Shown piece by piece: positions 17,435-27,603 of a DNA stretch of 64,000 nucleotides. The notes under the pieces were generated by a model. It did not search any database, was not told the DNA's origin, and saw only the letters and a list, made by a program, of their open reading frames with translations. A program made the position numbers and the translations under genes. This DNA is from Alkalinema sp. FACHB-956 (GTDB lineage Bacteria; Cyanobacteriota; Cyanobacteriia; Leptolyngbyales; Leptolyngbyaceae): the NCBI RefSeq assembly GCF_014697025.1, contig NZ_JACJRC010000023.1:19613-83612 (forward strand), given 5' to 3'. Each line of letters begins with the position of its first letter. Position 1 is the first letter of the stretch.

Positions 17435-19771
17435 CTAGGGCAACCCATTGACTGACCCGCCGTCCAATCCTGGATTAGGGAGTGCAGTTGCTTTCAGCCA
17501 AGCCGCTACAAAATCGCTCGCTAGGGCTGAGGGCTCTAGGGGAATCGTTGTGAGCCAGAAGCTCCAAGCTACGCGATCGGCTGCGGTCAATGGCTGCGCC
17601 ATCACAACATTGGTCAACCAACTATTGAGGGATTGACCCGCCGTTGGGAGTTCGGAGCTGCGTTGGTTCAACCATTGCCGACTCCAATCCACAACCCATT
17701 GAGAAAAATCAGTGGGATCGACTGGCGGTGGGGTGGGAGGCGCAGCGAAAACGAAGGAGCCGATCGTGGCCGCAGCAACAAAGTTGTTCTGACGATCGCT
17801 GACTTGTTGAGGATTGATGCGAATATTGTAGGTACCCACCGCCGCTGCATTCCACAGTCCGGCTGGAGCCGTAATGCGGTAGATCCCGGTCACTACTTTA
17901 TTGTCAGGACTGGGCACAATACTCACCACGTTTGCTAACTGTGTAAAGTTATTGGGCCCTGTTACTGTAATATCTTGATTTTCGATCGAGCTCAATAAAA
18001 TCCCGCTCGCATCCCGATAGGTCACGGCAAAGCTGTAATCCTGAGTACCCAATTCGATCGCCGAAGTCAAGAGTTTTAAGGTCGCGGTTGGAGCAGTCAG
18101 ATCAACCTGTAAAGCCCCCAGGGCGATCGCTCCCACCCGGTTTCCCAGCACATCACTGACTTGATTAGCTTGTAGATTCAACCAATACTGACCTGAATCG
18201 GCCTCATCCCAGGTGCCGCCGGGTGCATCCCAACGGTATGTTGCGACTAGCGGACTACCATCAGTCGCTGAACTCACACTAATGAGCTTTGCCGGTTGCA
18301 GATCTCCCTGCGGCCCCGTCACGACAATATTCCGATCGCCCAAGGTCGTTCGACTCACCCCGGTCGCATCCCGATAGGTCACCGTAAATTGGTAACTAGT
18401 ACTCCCAGCGCTGACAGCAGCCAAGGGATCTAATTGAACCGTGGGTGGCAGAAAGTCTACGGAGAAATTGGCCAATGTTCCAGGACTGGTAAAGTTACGA
18501 TCGAGATCGCTCAAGGTTTGGGGTTGCAGCACGATCGCATAATTCCCGGAGTCGGCCATGTCCCAACTGCCCCCTGGCGCTAGGATGCGATAGGTCGCTG
18601 TAATGGTTTCGGCATCCCGATCGCGACGGAAGCTTAGCCACTGTACAGGAATGGTTGTGTTATTGGGGCCAGTGACAAGCAATGCCTCATAGAGCGAGCT
18701 TTGCTTAACGGCCAAGTTGTCCCGATAGGTCACGGCAAAGCGATAGTCATTCCCCCCTGCAACGATAGGGGCTAACCCATTGACCTGTGCCGTCGGAGGC
18801 GCAAAATCAACACGAAAAGTTCCTAGGGCACCCGCCGGAATGAAGTTACGATCAATATCACTGACTTGATTGGCTTGTAGGTTCAGGAAATAGATACCTG
18901 TATCAGCCTCATCCCACAAACCACCAGGTGCATCTATACTGTAAGTCGCAACGAGGATCCCACCCGTGGCGTCTTGGCTCAGATTGACGACCTTGGCTGT
19001 TTGAGCGTAATTATTTGGCCCTGTTACAACAAGGTTATCATCGCCAATTGTGCTGCGCTTGACTGCTGTCGCATCTCGGTAGGTCACACTAAAGCGATAG
19101 TCGCGATCCCCAAGTTGAGTGATGCTTGCTAAGTCGGTAGAAGCAGTAGGAGCGGTTACATCGGGGAGTAAGAAATTGGATTGCGGAATAATGTCCTTGG
19201 CTTGGGTCGGACTAGACCACAACAATTGTACGATCGCCCCACCAAAATTTTCATAATACTCTAGGCGGATATCATACTTTTGTCCTGCAACCAGTGTAAT
19301 AGTTCCCTGATCTTCTGTTAGGGCGTGTTCCGTCCAATTGTTAATTAACAGTTGACCATTCACCCACAACCGAATTCCATCATCGGATTTTGTATAAAAG
19401 GTATAAGTCTCGGAGCTGTTAGCAATCACTGAACCTGACCAACGCACTGAAAACAAGTCGGTCGCCAACGCTGAATCCGGAGAGCCTCCCCCCCAATCAA
19501 AATTAACGGTAGAATCCGATCGCGTTAACTTCAGTTGCTCAAAGTTAGATCCGGCATAATACTGTCCTAGCAATCCACTCAAAGGAAGAGATTCTGAGGC
19601 CAAAATGGATGCATTGGCGGAAAGGCTAGGCGATAGGCTGGATGATAGTGGTGGGCCTAATAGCGGTAAAGATAATGTTGTTAATCCCTCATTGCTGCTG
19701 GATGAATTACCGAAAGAACTGGAATTCAAAAAAAATCCGTTTGTGGAAAAATCCCGATCGCTACTCACCAT
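17435..19771 (-). CDS. PA14-domain surface protein with four about 120-residue repeats
   Basis: A 778-residue protein with a Ser/Asn-rich N-terminus lacking an obvious signal peptide. A PA14 domain follows at about 66-205 (GLLGQYYAGSNF, FYTKSDDGIRLWVNGQ, IRLEYYEN, LLWSSPTQ), usually a carbohydrate-binding or adhesion module. Four homologous repeats follow at roughly 205-325, 326-445, 446-560 and 561-680. Each has a VTYRDA-type strand, a VTGPNN loop, an APGGxWDxADxGxY segment and a QxVSDxxxNF strand. The C-terminal 90 residues are helical and Trp-rich. Export may use a C-terminal signal. The ATG at 19771 is preceded by a GAGA-type weak ribosome-binding site. The DNA of the repeats is diverged, so the duplication is old. 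Confidence 0.8.
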   Translation of the reverse strand: MVSSDRDFSTNGFFLNSSSFGNSSSSNEGLTTLSLPLLGPPLSSSLSPSLSANASILASESLPLSGLLGQYYAGSNFEQLKLTRSDSTVNFDWGGGSPDSALATDLFSVRWSGSVIANSSETYTFYTKSDDGIRLWVNGQLLINNWTEHALTEDQGTITLVAGQKYDIRLEYYENFGGAIVQLLWSSPTQAKDIIPQSNFLLPDVTAPTASTDLASITQLGDRDYRFSVTYRDATAVKRSTIGDDNLVVTGPNNYAQTAKVVNLSQDATGGILVATYSIDAPGGLWDEADTGIYFLNLQANQVSDIDRNFIPAGALGTFRVDFAPPTAQVNGLAPIVAGGNDYRFAVTYRDNLAVKQSSLYEALLVTGPNNTTIPVQWLSFRRDRDAETITATYRILAPGGSWDMADSGNYAIVLQPQTLSDLDRNFTSPGTLANFSVDFLPPTVQLDPLAAVSAGSTSYQFTVTYRDATGVSRTTLGDRNIVVTGPQGDLQPAKLISVSSATDGSPLVATYRWDAPGGTWDEADSGQYWLNLQANQVSDVLGNRVGAIALGALQVDLTAPTATLKLLTSAIELGTQDYSFAVTYRDASGILLSSIENQDITVTGPNNFTQLANVVSIVPSPDNKVVTGIYRITAPAGLWNAAAVGTYNIRINPQQVSDRQNNFVAAATIGSFVFAAPPTPPPVDPTDFSQWVVDWSRQWLNQRSSELPTAGQSLNSWLTNVVMAQPLTAADRVAWSFWLTTIPLEPSALASDFVAAWLKATALPNPGLDGGSVNGLP

Positions 19772-20392
19772 AGTTCAATCTCTTTTGGAATGAATCCTTT
19801 GTAATTTGTGCATACTCTGGAGATGCCCTGAGCATTCATTAAATTCAAAAAAATCTATCTCAAGATTGAGGAATTTTTCAGAAAAACATCCAACTAAATA
19901 GGTTTAACAGACTTTATTTCGAAGATGGATTGATGCATCTCTGCTAATTCAAATAAATGAAATAAAGTCAATAATTCTAGCTGGTGATTTCCGGGTTTGG
20001 TAGCTAACAAATCTAATGGTTTCAAGCACGTTTTTAGAATACTGTATTTTGAATAAATTCGAACTGCTTTCATGTTTAAAATATTCTATTGCTATTTTGA
20101 AAGATGCCATTTTGAATGCGGATCTATTTGAATGCGGATCTGCAACCGCCTAACAGATTTGTTGGATGAGCTGATACAAGTGTCTTGTACTACGATCGGG
20201 TTGCAATCAAAGTTAAAAATCGAGAATCGAATCTAATGTAGTACAAGACGGATGAAGTGGAACCGTATATTGGAAATTATTGGAAATAGTTGAATGCTCT
20301 CTGCAACAACAAAGCTCGTAACACCGCAAATCTCAGCCAATTACGATAGAGCAAGATTAATATAGAGGCTGACGCATAGCCTCAATACTCCC
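19772..20392. other. Intergenic region between divergent PA14 and D,D-peptidase genes
   Basis: About 620 bp, AT-rich, without a credible gene. It must carry the divergent promoters. It contains a direct repeat TTTGAATGCGGATCT (20111-20125 and 20127-20141) and the 12-bp inverted repeat listed separately. Confidence 0.5.
20182..20249. repeat. Perfect 12-bp inverted repeat
   Basis: GTCTTGTACTAC (20182-20193) is repeated in inverse as GTAGTACAAGAC (20238-20249), separated by 44 bp. It lies about 145 bp upstream of the D,D-peptidase start. It could be the ends of a tiny mobile-element remnant or a pair of operator sites; neither can be decided from the sequence. Confidence 0.6.
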
Positions 20393-21895
20393 ATGGAGCA
20401 GCACCGATCCCAACTTCTCTCCTTCAGACTGCCCTGCTTCCTCAGCCTAGGTTGTTTAGTCCCTCTAGGTTGTTTGATCCCTACTGTCTTGTTTAATCCC
20501 GCTCCTGCGATCGCCCAGGTTTGTCCGGTGCAATTGGATAGCCAGGTAAAATCCGTCCTAGGACGCATTCCCAATGGACGGTGGGGAATTCTCGTACAGA
20601 CCCAAGCCCCCGCAGGCCAGCGGCGCAACCTGGTCAACCTCAATGCCAGCACGCAACTAATTCCTGCATCCAACGCCAAAATCTTGACGACTGCCGCGGC
20701 CTTACATCGTTTGGGGGCAGACTATCGCATTCAAACCATTGCAACCGGCAACGCGATCGGCCCTAACTTAGCAACACTACGAATTATGGGCCAAGGCGAT
20801 CCAAGCCTGACAACCCAGCAATTATCCGCTCTGGTAACCCAGCTTCAGCAGAAGGGCATTCGGCAAGTGGATCGACTGATTGGAGATGAAACTTATTTTC
20901 AAGGACCAACGATCAACCCAAATTGGGATGCAGAGGATATCGGTGAAGCCTATGCCGTTGCCACTAACGCCCTGATTTTAAATCAGAATGCGATTAACCT
21001 TACCCTATTTCCCCAAAAAGTGGGGCAGCCTTTACAGGTGCAGTGGGAAGATATCACCGATCGCTCGGATTGGACGTTGGTCAATCGATCGAAAACCGTC
21101 GGAGCCAATGCCGGTGAGTTTGCCAATGCTTACCGCAAGGGGTCTAGCATCGTCATTGATGCAGCGTTACGTGTGGGGTCTGACTCAGAATGGGTTGGGA
21201 TTGCCATTCCTAATCCTGGGAACTATTTAGTCCGCAAGTTTCGGAATTTGTTAACGCAGGCGGGCATTCAAGTGAAAAGCTCCACGTTGGTGCAACGGAA
21301 AATGGCACCTCCCGGCGAAGTTACCTTGGCAACAGTCTCTTCTCCGCCCCTCTCAGAACTGCTCTATGAAACGAATCAGGAAAGCAATAATACCTATGCG
21401 GAAGCGCTGCTGAAAACCCTAGGAAAACAAAGCCATGCTAGTTCTAGAACAATTTCCGGTAATGCAACGCAGGATGGTATTGCAGCAGTCAAGACAAGTC
21501 TTACGGCCTTGGGGGTAAATGCTAATCGATATAGCTTAGTGGATGGTTCAGGATTAGCTAGGGGAAATCGAGTCAGTCCCGAAGCCTTGGTCCAAACCTT
21601 ACAGGCGATCGCACAGTTACCCACAGCGGAGATTTACAAACGATCGCTCCCCATGGCAGGCATGACTGGTACCCTAAAAAATCGCTTTCGAGGGACCCCA
21701 GCCCAAGGGGTTGTACTGGCTAAAACCGGAACGATCTCCGGTGCAGTTTCGCTCTCAGGCTATATCACGCCCAAAAACCATCCCCCTCTGGTTTTTAGCA
21801 TCCTTGTCAATTCCGCTGCCGCACCTGCCACGGTACGTCAAGCGATCGATGATGTAGTTGTCCAATTATCTCAGTTAACGACCTGCGATCGCTGA
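20393..21895 (+). CDS. dacB: D-alanyl-D-alanine carboxypeptidase/endopeptidase, PBP4 type (peptidase S13)
   Basis: The 500-residue protein is a class C low-molecular-weight penicillin-binding protein that trims peptidoglycan stem peptides or cleaves cross-links in the periplasm. A hydrophobic N-terminus ending in APAIAQ is a likely signal peptide. The three active-site motifs are visible: SNAK (Ser93-Lys96), SNN (Ser331-Asn333) and KTG (Lys444-Gly446). The long insertion between the first two motifs is typical of the S13 family. The ATG at 20393 gives the best signal peptide. It stands alone on the plus strand between divergent and convergent neighbours. Confidence 0.93.
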   Translation: MEQHRSQLLSFRLPCFLSLGCLVPLGCLIPTVLFNPAPAIAQVCPVQLDSQVKSVLGRIPNGRWGILVQTQAPAGQRRNLVNLNASTQLIPASNAKILTTAAALHRLGADYRIQTIATGNAIGPNLATLRIMGQGDPSLTTQQLSALVTQLQQKGIRQVDRLIGDETYFQGPTINPNWDAEDIGEAYAVATNALILNQNAINLTLFPQKVGQPLQVQWEDITDRSDWTLVNRSKTVGANAGEFANAYRKGSSIVIDAALRVGSDSEWVGIAIPNPGNYLVRKFRNLLTQAGIQVKSSTLVQRKMAPPGEVTLATVSSPPLSELLYETNQESNNTYAEALLKTLGKQSHASSRTISGNATQDGIAAVKTSLTALGVNANRYSLVDGSGLARGNRVSPEALVQTLQAIAQLPTAEIYKRSLPMAGMTGTLKNRFRGTPAQGVVLAKTGTISGAVSLSGYITPKNHPPLVFSILVNSAAAPATVRQAIDDVVVQLSQLTTCDR

Positions 21896-21896
21896 T

Positions 21897-21990
21897 GACA
21901 ATTGCTAATCACAATTGCTAATCACAATCGCGGGTCGTCATTTCTGATCATAAGTACCGATCACAAGTACTGATCACAAATACTGATCAA
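21897..21990. repeat. Two adjoining families of short tandem repeats after dacB
   Basis: Directly after the dacB stop are about three copies of CAATTGCTAATCA followed by about four copies of ACTGATCACAAGT (variants). The block fills much of the space between the convergent dacB and nuclease-helicase genes. Its dyad character (TGATCA) could form structure in both 3' ends. Confidence 0.8.
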
Positions 21991-22106
21991 GAGAGGCATG
22001 ATCGATCGATTGAGATAAGTGCTCAATGATCGATATGATTCAACCTTCTATCAGCAGCATTTCTACAGCAATAGAGATGCAATCTCAGAATTAGTAGGGA
22101 CGAATG

Positions 22107-25100
22107 TTAAACAACCGATAATTTACAAAATAAATTAACGAGTTTGACTTCCTCCAGGGTAGAACACATCGTTTGAGCTAAGAACGGACTCCCCACGACT
22201 AGGGATAAACATTGAGCACGGGAGATGGCTACATTTAAGCGGTGCCGATTGAGCAAAAACTCCAAGCCACGGGGAATGAGATTGCCCCGACTGGCACACA
22301 TCGACACAATCAAGACGGGGGCTTCTTGGCCTTGAAACTTGTCTACAGTGCCAATTCTAGCCCGATCGCGTAGCCGACTTTGGAGCTTCCGTACCTGCAA
22401 ATTATAGGGCGCAACGACCAAAATATCCTCCGGCTGAAGGGTGTGCTGCCGTTTCCCCCGATCGCTGACAAACGATCGACCCAGTAATTGATTAATCACT
22501 TGCTCAATGACTTGGATTTCTTCCTCACTCGCCTGTTGATTGCCTTCATGTTCCACGGGGATAAACAAAATCCCATGGCGCTGCGGCTGGATGATTGGAT
22601 TTACGCCTTGGCCCAGTAACCAGTCCTCCACTTGATGGGATTGGGTTTGTCGATCGGCCTTTAGGCGACCTTCGTAAACCGCATCGGAAATGAATCGACA
22701 AATGCTCGGATGCATCCGATAACTCGTATCTAGAAAAATGCCTAAATCATGGGGAATCGTCGCACGACCATTGAGAAAATAGTTTAAGGCTGAGAGACCA
22801 CTTTCGCCGGGATGGGTGCCTTGGGTGGGTTGCTCTAATTGCATCGGATCGCCCATTAAAATGAGATTATCCGCACAACGGGCGATCGCGACCAAATTGG
22901 CTAACGATAGCTGCCCCGCTTCATCGATAAATAGGTAATCAAACTGACCGATCGCCGCTTCACGGCTCAATTGGTAGGCCGTTGCTCCCACCAGTTGATA
23001 CTCCGGCGGCAGGGTGGTATCAACCTTTTCTTGAAACCGAATCGAGGCCGCTTGAAAAACCTCATCGGTGCGATCTCCACCAATTTTGGCCCCTTGCAAC
23101 AGCAGCCCCTCCGCTTCCGCCAGTTTTGCCACTCGTGCCAGGAGATTGGTGATGACTTTATGGCTATTGGCACAGATCGCGATCGATTTACCCAAGGCCA
23201 GTAGCTTGACAATCACCTGGGCAGCGGTATAGGTCTTGCCACTGCCGGGGGGGCCTTGAATACAGAGGGTGCTGCTTTGTAGGGTGGTCGCAATCCGCAG
23301 CGTCCCTTGGAGTAAAGTTTCATCGGAACGCAGAAGGGGTTGACCCAGAATATGACCTGGAATACGCGGCGGTTGACGCTGGAGAAAATGCTGCAATGCA
23401 GGCGGCAGTTGCTTAGAGTTAGCCCATTGTTGAACAGTTTGCAAAACCGACTGGCTTAAGATAGTGGAATCGATAAAGTTACAGTCGATAAGACTGGTGC
23501 GCTGCGGTGGACTCCAACCAGGGGCAGACTGTTCCAACTCCTTCAAGCGTTTTTCTGAAATGCTAATGGTTGCAATCCCGGTTTCCCGACCGAGGCTTTC
23601 TAACTTACAGTTCCGCAAGGCTTGCTCCGGCGCAAACCAACAGGTTCCTGATTCTAGTTTAGTTTCCTGATTAGGATCAAAGCGATATTCATAGGCCAGC
23701 GATCGACTGCGTGGGCTGGGTTTAAAGGGTGGGCGATCGGTGCGTTCGAGTCCGGCTAAGCAATCCAGCTCATCATATAAATCAGCTTCATCGGCCACCA
23801 GCCAACTAAACCGTTGCCACCAGAAGGGTTTGCCTTCCCGTTGATGAAATTGCAGCAAGTGTGCCAGTAGTCTCTGAATGCAAGCTTCTTCTGAATCATC
23901 CTCATCCGATAGCTGGGATAATAACGACTCTGCCAACTCAGCGGCTGTAGCTCCGCGATCGTTGGGGTTTTCAGCTTCTTTTGGAAGACTTTGATTTTGA
24001 TTGTTCACATAACTAATTTGCTGTTGATTTTGCAGTTCTCGTAACCAATCTACTAAGTATTTAGTCGATTCACAATCCGTCCGGTTGTAGTCACGAATGT
24101 CCTGCAAAATCTTGGAGTCATCTGGGGTATGACCATCCTGGCTCTGCGTCCAATAAAAATACTGGAGAACCGAGTCATTGGCGGTTTGCACTTCTCCCGA
24201 TCGCTGACAGTGATAGAGGGGCTCTAACTTTTTAATGGAATAGCTGGGCTGACCCACGCGGAGACTTTGGCGCACAATCTGATACAGATCAACGAAAACG
24301 CCCGATCGTAATAAATCATCGACTTGCGCTTCACGGGTCGCATATTTTCCCATTAAGCGTTTGAGGGCGATCGTTTCGTAGGCGGCATAGTGATAAATAT
24401 GCATGGACGCATCCCGTTGCCAGCGATCGTACACCCAATCGATGAATCCTTCAAAGGCTTGCTTTTCCTGGAAATTGTTATGCGCCCACCAGTCATAGAA
24501 CTGAAGTGTTACCTCCGCAGGGTGGGCTCCACAGGTATCCGCATGACTGGCTGCGGGGTTTGCTTCGACACACACTGCGCCGAATAAATATTCCAATCCA
24601 CCGGGTGCTAAGGGATATCCCTCCATGTCAAAATACACATCCAATGGACTTTGGGGGGGCAGCAAGGCCAGTCCTTGATTGGGTTGATCGGGTTGGGGCT
24701 GAACTAAACAATATTGGACTTGACCTATTTTTAACGTGGCTTTCTGTAATTGTGCTTGTGTAACTAGACGCGATAATGCGAGTGGATCTAAATTAGTGAT
24801 TCTTTGCGTCTGATCTAGGTTAGCCAGTTGTTCGACAGTGGTAATGCCTGCCGCTTCTAGTTTACGAATTTGACTACCAGTAATATTTGCCACGAGGGAT
24901 AGATGATCTCGATCGTGCAGGATGTGTTCTGCATAGTCTTGCCATCGGCCATGGCGATCGTCCCCCGGTTCGGGAATGGGCGGTTGGTCTGGGTTAAATC
25001 CATCCATAAATTGCAGGAAGGATTGCCTCACCCGTTTGTAGTAGTAGAAAAATTGTTCTGTGGGATAGGAGGCAATTTCGCCACTGCCTAACAACAGTCG

Positions 25101-25592
25101 AAATTCCTGGGGGCGTTTCCCTTGAATGGCCTCTAATAAATCGCAATAGGTACAGGCTTGCAGCACAAAATCGGGCTTAGGATTTAGCGCTAACTTACAT
25201 TCCAAGGGCACATAGCTCCAACTGCCCAATGGGGAAGGCTCCTCCACCCGAATCAGAAAATCGGCATAGCCCAGGAAGCCATCCCCTCGCAGGGCCGCTT
25301 GGTAAATATAATTTCGTCCAGCTTTCATGGCGGCTAGAGTGGCCTCAAATCCCCCCTGATGGTGAACCATGCAAACGTCCGCGCCCGTTGATTGCAAAGA
25401 CTGCAAAAATTTGTTTTCGTGGGCTTGGCCAAGTTGGCGCAGGACGGTGAGGAACTCGTCTTGGGTCGCCGGAGCAGGCAGAGCCTTGGGTTGCGCTAGG
25501 GCCAAGCGATCCATCCAGCTAGCAAATTCACTTTGGTGATATTGGATTAAGTCTGCTGGTGAATAGATGAGTTGATGATTGTGATATTGCAT
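22107..25592 (-). CDS. TM0106-type RecB-like nuclease fused to a Dna2/Upf1-type SF1 helicase
   Basis: The 1161-residue protein joins two modules. The N-terminal half (about 1-520) is a TM0106-type RecB-like putative nuclease: CMVHHQGGFEATLAAM, VPLECKLALNPKPD, DVYFDMEGYPL, HIYHYAAYETIALKRL and the YNRTDCESTKYLVDWL segment. The C-terminal half is a superfamily 1 helicase with Walker A GPPGSGKT (about 779-786), Walker B FIDEAGQ (about 889), motif III MGDPMQLEQP, VDKFQGQEA and NVAISRA. It probably acts on DNA ends or nucleic-acid debris in the cytoplasm. The chosen ATG at 25592 removes a TTG-initiated 12-residue extension; no strong Shine-Dalgarno is visible. It is monocistronic, convergent with dacB. 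The substrate is unknown. Confidence 0.88.
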   Translation of the reverse strand: MQYHNHQLIYSPADLIQYHQSEFASWMDRLALAQPKALPAPATQDEFLTVLRQLGQAHENKFLQSLQSTGADVCMVHHQGGFEATLAAMKAGRNYIYQAALRGDGFLGYADFLIRVEEPSPLGSWSYVPLECKLALNPKPDFVLQACTYCDLLEAIQGKRPQEFRLLLGSGEIASYPTEQFFYYYKRVRQSFLQFMDGFNPDQPPIPEPGDDRHGRWQDYAEHILHDRDHLSLVANITGSQIRKLEAAGITTVEQLANLDQTQRITNLDPLALSRLVTQAQLQKATLKIGQVQYCLVQPQPDQPNQGLALLPPQSPLDVYFDMEGYPLAPGGLEYLFGAVCVEANPAASHADTCGAHPAEVTLQFYDWWAHNNFQEKQAFEGFIDWVYDRWQRDASMHIYHYAAYETIALKRLMGKYATREAQVDDLLRSGVFVDLYQIVRQSLRVGQPSYSIKKLEPLYHCQRSGEVQTANDSVLQYFYWTQSQDGHTPDDSKILQDIRDYNRTDCESTKYLVDWLRELQNQQQISYVNNQNQSLPKEAENPNDRGATAAELAESLLSQLSDEDDSEEACIQRLLAHLLQFHQREGKPFWWQRFSWLVADEADLYDELDCLAGLERTDRPPFKPSPRSRSLAYEYRFDPNQETKLESGTCWFAPEQALRNCKLESLGRETGIATISISEKRLKELEQSAPGWSPPQRTSLIDCNFIDSTILSQSVLQTVQQWANSKQLPPALQHFLQRQPPRIPGHILGQPLLRSDETLLQGTLRIATTLQSSTLCIQGPPGSGKTYTAAQVIVKLLALGKSIAICANSHKVITNLLARVAKLAEAEGLLLQGAKIGGDRTDEVFQAASIRFQEKVDTTLPPEYQLVGATAYQLSREAAIGQFDYLFIDEAGQLSLANLVAIARCADNLILMGDPMQLEQPTQGTHPGESGLSALNYFLNGRATIPHDLGIFLDTSYRMHPSICRFISDAVYEGRLKADRQTQSHQVEDWLLGQGVNPIIQPQRHGILFIPVEHEGNQQASEEEIQVIEQVINQLLGRSFVSDRGKRQHTLQPEDILVVAPYNLQVRKLQSRLRDRARIGTVDKFQGQEAPVLIVSMCASRGNLIPRGLEFLLNRHRLNVAISRAQCLSLVVGSPFLAQTMCSTLEEVKLVNLFCKLSVV

Positions 25593-25817
25593 CGGAAACC
25601 GACTACTTGAAATCGCGTATCCTAGCAATGTTAAGCGAGAAATAATCGCCTGAACATCTTTTTAGGCTGTGTCAAAAGGTCAGTATTGAGCTTAAGCTGA
25701 GCCCAGTCATATCAACCCATTGGGCCTTCGCAGCGACCGATCGCAGATCCCTCGCCAGCCATGGCAAGCTATTGAATTTGTGCAATCCAGCCTTCTACAT
25801 TGCTAGAGTCAGTTCTA

Positions 25818-27536
25818 TCAAATGCCGCCTAACTGTCGCATGGCTTGATCGGTTGTCAAAAAGAAATGATCTCGACCTAAATAGTCTACAAATCCCACTT
25901 TTTCTAATTTATCCATCACCGGCCCTTTGACCTCAGATAGATATAGTTCAATGCCCGATCGCTGCCACTCTGCAATCAAACTTTCCAAAACTTCCAACGC
26001 ACTCGCATCGATGAGGTTAATGGCACTACACACCAGAAGAACCGTTTTGACCGCAGGCTGCTGGGCGATCGTTTTTAGCAGAAAATCTTCTAAAAACCGG
26101 GCATTGGCAAAATACAAACTGGCATCCATCCGCACCGCCAAAACCGTTGGACAGGTGGTCACAGGATGGCGTAGCACATTGCGGAAATGCTCCGTTTGTC
26201 CCAAGCGACCGACGATCGCGATATGGGGACGGCTTGTGCGCCACAGATGCAACGATAAAGCCACCAATGCCCCAAAAATCACCCCTTTTTCCACCCCAAC
26301 GCCCAACACGGCTGAAAACGTGACCAACCAGGCGATCGCGTCGGCTTTGTCGTAACTCCACATGCGGCGCAGGGTGGCGAAATCAACCAGCTTATACACC
26401 GCCATGATGATAATGGCAGCCAAACAGGTTTGCGGCAGGAAATAAAACAACGAGGTGAGAAACATGACCGTGATCGTGACAAAAATCGCAGTCATGATCG
26501 AAGCTAACCCCGTGTTGGCCCCTGCGGAAAAGTTCACAACCGATCGGCTCAATCCTCCCGTCACGGGATAGCCTCCAGCCAGGGCAGCCCCCCAGTTCGC
26601 CACGCCGAGGGCAATTAATTCCTGGTTAGCATCCACTTTTTCACGGCGTTTGCTAGCCAGGGCCTGGGCGCTACCAAATCCTTCCATATAGGCCACAAGG
26701 CTAATCATCAGCGCAACGGGTAAGAGACTTTGCAGCGTTGAACCAGAAACGATCGGAACTTGGAAACTGGGTAAACCCGCTGGAATCTCCCCCACGACCT
26801 TGATGCCTAGGATTTGATCTAAGCGCAAGGCCCAAACGACGATCGTGCCCACAATGACTACGAATAATGGTGCGCCCTTCGAGAGTGGAAAAATCGTTTG
26901 CTCAGGCCAGCCGCGCCGCTTGAGTTGCTGAACTAAGGGCTGCCCACAGTACCAAAGGATTACTAAACTCGCGAGTCCTAACCCTAAGGTACTCCAGTTG
27001 ACTTGATTAAGTTTGCCAATCAATAGGGGTAAGAGTTCTAGAACCGTTTCCGTATGGGGAATTTTGAGGCCCAGCAAATGTTTCGCCTGACTCAAGCCAA
27101 TGATGAGCGCTGCACCACTAATAAATCCGGAAATGACCGATCGACTGAGGAAATTGACTAAAAATCCTAAACGAAAGATGCCAAACAAGACTTCGATCGA
27201 GCCAACTAAGAACGCTAAAAGGGTCGCCAGTAATAAGTAATCCGCGCTACCTTGGGGAGCGAGTTTACCAATGGCAGTTGCAACCATAAGAGAGTCAACC
27301 GCCACTGGCCCCACTGCCAATACAGGACTCGTGCCTAACAACGGATAGAGAATGGGGGGTAAAAGGCTGGCATAGAGCCCAATGTGGGGCGGTAAACCCG
27401 CCAACAGCGCATAGGCCATCGCTTGGGGGACTAACAAGCTGGTAACAATAATGCCTGCTGTCAGATCCCCTACAAAATCTCGCCGATGATAGCGCGGTAA
27501 CCAATTGAGAACCGGGAAGTACTGTTTCAAGGTCAT
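25818..27536 (-). CDS. SulP-family anion transporter with STAS domain
   Basis: The 572-residue inner-membrane protein is a SulP/SLC26-type transporter, with a hydrophobic domain of roughly 10-14 membrane segments (about 25-420) and a C-terminal STAS domain (about 440-560). The family signature VPQAMAYALLAGLPP lies near residue 40, followed by GTSPVLAVGPVAV. Sulfate, bicarbonate or another anion may be carried; its position after a persulfide dioxygenase gene favours a sulfur oxyanion, perhaps export or recycling of sulfite or sulfate. The start is the ATG at 27536, which is the last of five ATGs produced by 14-nt tandem repeats and overlaps the stop of a five-codon frame. No Shine-Dalgarno is visible, so initiation may depend on coupling. 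Confidence 0.9.
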   Translation of the reverse strand: MTLKQYFPVLNWLPRYHRRDFVGDLTAGIIVTSLLVPQAMAYALLAGLPPHIGLYASLLPPILYPLLGTSPVLAVGPVAVDSLMVATAIGKLAPQGSADYLLLATLLAFLVGSIEVLFGIFRLGFLVNFLSRSVISGFISGAALIIGLSQAKHLLGLKIPHTETVLELLPLLIGKLNQVNWSTLGLGLASLVILWYCGQPLVQQLKRRGWPEQTIFPLSKGAPLFVVIVGTIVVWALRLDQILGIKVVGEIPAGLPSFQVPIVSGSTLQSLLPVALMISLVAYMEGFGSAQALASKRREKVDANQELIALGVANWGAALAGGYPVTGGLSRSVVNFSAGANTGLASIMTAIFVTITVMFLTSLFYFLPQTCLAAIIIMAVYKLVDFATLRRMWSYDKADAIAWLVTFSAVLGVGVEKGVIFGALVALSLHLWRTSRPHIAIVGRLGQTEHFRNVLRHPVTTCPTVLAVRMDASLYFANARFLEDFLLKTIAQQPAVKTVLLVCSAINLIDASALEVLESLIAEWQRSGIELYLSEVKGPVMDKLEKVGFVDYLGRDHFFLTTDQAMRQLGGI

Positions 27537-27601
27537 AGAAGCCAATTCATAGAAGCCAATTCATAGAAGCCAATTCATAGAAGCCAATTCATAGAAGCCA
27601 A
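27534..27601 (-). repeat. 14-nt tandem repeats forming four overlapping mini-ORFs before sulP
   Basis: On the minus strand the unit TTCTATGAATTGGC recurs exactly every 14 nt. Its ATGs are at 27592, 27578, 27564, 27550 and 27536. Each of the first four starts the frame ATG AAT TGG CTT CTA TGA (M-N-W-L-L-stop), whose TGA overlaps the next ATG as ATGA. The fifth ATG is the sulP start. The first lies 11 nt after the stop of the persulfide dioxygenase gene. Whether this ladder is translated is inference. Confidence 0.85.
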
Positions 27602-27603
27602 GG

